Source: Branchiibius cervicis
GTDB taxonomy: Bacteria > Actinomycetota > Actinomycetes > Actinomycetales > Dermatophilaceae
Assembly (NCBI RefSeq): GCF_042661605.1
Contig: NZ_JBHSWJ010000002.1
Location: 2,356,001-2,420,000, forward strand
Length of the DNA stretch: 64,000 bases
Direction of reading: 5' to 3'
Below the pieces are notes generated by a model. The model saw only the letters and a list, made by a program, of their open reading frames with translations, was not told the origin of the DNA and ran no database searches. Numbering within the stretch: position 1 is the first letter of the stretch; each line of letters begins with the position of its first letter. This document shows positions 63,097-64,000 of the stretch, piece by piece. Both the position numbers and the translations under genes were made by a program.

Positions 63097-64000
63097 TCAG
63101 GCCGGCTGGACGTCCCGGATCCGTTGCGACACAACGGTGGTCACACCATCGCCGCGCATCGACACACCGTAGAGGGCGTCGGCGACCTCCATCGTGCGTT
63201 TCTGGTGGGTGATCACGATCAGCTGGCTTGAGTCGCGCAACTCCTCGAACAGCGTGATCAACCGGCCCAGATTGGCATCGTCCAGGGCGGCCTCGACCTC
63301 GTCCATGATGTAGAACGGGCTCGGCCGGGCTTTGAAGATCGACACCAGCAAAGCCACTGCGACTAATGAGCGTTCGCCACCGGACAGCAGGGACAGCCGC
63401 TTGATCTTCTTGCCCGGCGGCCGTGCCTCGACCTCGATGCCGGTCGTCAGCATGTCGTCCGGGTCGGTCAGCACCAGTCGTCCGTCGCCGCCCGGGAACA
63501 GCCGGGAGAACACGCCCTCGAACTGCACGGCGGTGTCCGCGAACGCGTCCGCGAACGCCTGTTGCACCCGCTGGTCCACCTCGGCGACGATGTCCAGCAG
63601 ATCGGCCTTGGACTTCTTCAGGTCCTCCAGTTGCTCGGTGAGGAACTTGTGCCGTTCCTCCAGGGCGGCAAACTCCTCCAGCGCCAGCGGATTCACCCGA
63701 CCTAGCTGGGACAGCCTGCGCTCCGCGGAGCGCAGCCGTTGCTCCTGGGCAGCGCGCTCGAACGGGATGGGCTGCGGCAGATCGTCGGCGTCCTCGTCCG
63801 GGCCGGCGATGTGCGGGATGAGTTGGTGCGGGCCGAACTCCTCGACCAACGCATCGGGCTCGATGCCCAGCTCCTCGACCGCCCGGGTCTGCATCGCTTC
63901 GATCCGCAACCGCTGCTCGGCACGGGCCACCTCGTCGCGGTGGACCGTGTCGGTCAGCTCCCGCAGCTGATCGCCGATGGCGGCCACGGCCGACCGCTGC
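63097..64000 (-). CDS. smc: Chromosome segregation protein SMC, C-terminal part, runs off right edge
   Basis: The last 300 or so residues of SMC, the condensin ATPase that organises and segregates chromosomes. The end of the second coiled coil (DQLRELTDTVHRDEVARAEQ, LGRVNPLALEEFAALEERH) leads to the C-terminal ATPase lobe with signature LSLLSGGERSLVAVALLV, Walker B FYIMDEVEAALDDANL and the switch His in VITHQKRTMEVAD. The 5' part lies beyond the window. ftsY and smc are normally adjacent in actinobacteria; here the beta-glycoside operon lies between. Confidence 0.97.
   Translation of the reverse strand, partial: QRSAVAAIGDQLRELTDTVHRDEVARAEQRLRIEAMQTRAVEELGIEPDALVEEFGPHQLIPHIAGPDEDADDLPQPIPFERAAQEQRLRSAERRLSQLGRVNPLALEEFAALEERHKFLTEQLEDLKKSKADLLDIVAEVDQRVQQAFADAFADTAVQFEGVFSRLFPGGDGRLVLTDPDDMLTTGIEVEARPPGKKIKRLSLLSGGERSLVAVALLVSIFKARPSPFYIMDEVEAALDDANLGRLITLFEELRDSSQLIVITHQKRTMEVADALYGVSMRGDGVTTVVSQRIRDVQPA

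Overview
High-GC Gram-positive DNA. The gene order tsf-rpsB / M23 peptidase / xerC / dprA-comM-yraN / DUF2469-rnhB-lepB-rplS / trmD-rimM-KH-rpsP / ffh / glnD-glnB-amt / ftsY / smc is the classic actinobacterial backbone, known for example from mycobacteria. The content (isocitrate lyase plus malate synthase next to a RamB-type regulator, several lepB copies, long acidic tails on S16 and S2) points to an actinomycete, probably in the order Micrococcales near Dermacoccaceae or Intrasporangiaceae. That placement is inference from gene content, not from a marker comparison.

Layout. Positions 1-3,900 hold a LacI-controlled sugar ABC importer (two permeases and a lipoprotein binding protein) with two matching operators. 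Positions 4,000-16,200 carry a PfpI-family protein, tsf, rpsB, a DapC-like aminotransferase, a tyrosine phosphatase-like protein, an M23 peptidase, a DUF3152 protein, xerC, a class-III aminotransferase, a secreted HNH nuclease, dprA and comM. Positions 16,200-18,600 hold a sodium:solute symporter with its DUF3311 partner, inserted between comM and yraN. Positions 18,600-24,050 hold a four-gene module: sigma factor, small partner, cytoplasmic-looking subtilase with a six-residue repeat, and a TPR-CHAT caspase-like protein. Positions 24,050-30,300 are the rnhB, triple lepB, rplS, trmD-GNAT, rimM, KH, rpsP block. Positions 31,100-34,130 hold a two-gene unit: a 625-residue Val/Glu/Lys/Pro repeat protein that resembles eukaryotic alveolins and articulins, and a wall-binding membrane protein whose cytoplasmic tail has similar repeats. 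Positions 34,500-40,900 carry phoA, ramB, aceA and aceB. Positions 40,900-45,500 carry a GNAT, an amidohydrolase, a MarR regulator with twin operators, a membrane exporter-like gene and a lysozyme-like secreted protein. Positions 45,600-53,835 carry ffh, glnD, glnB, amt, a DUF2236 protein and ftsY. Positions 53,950-63,100 carry a serine hydrolase and a LacI-controlled beta-glycoside uptake and hydrolysis operon. The 3' part of smc runs off the right edge.

Two accessory units stand out: the repeat-protein/wall-anchor pair (a possible bacterial analogue of an alveolin-type membrane skeleton) and the sigma-subtilase-TPR-CHAT module (a possible protease-controlled transcription switch). A third general observation concerns quality. 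Seven genes (first lacI, xerC, class-III aminotransferase, second lepB, exporter-like gene, amt, ftsY) have reading frames that are each restored by adding one base, most often in a short G or C run. These look more like missing bases in the assembly than real inactivation, so 'pseudogene' below means 'frame broken as written'.
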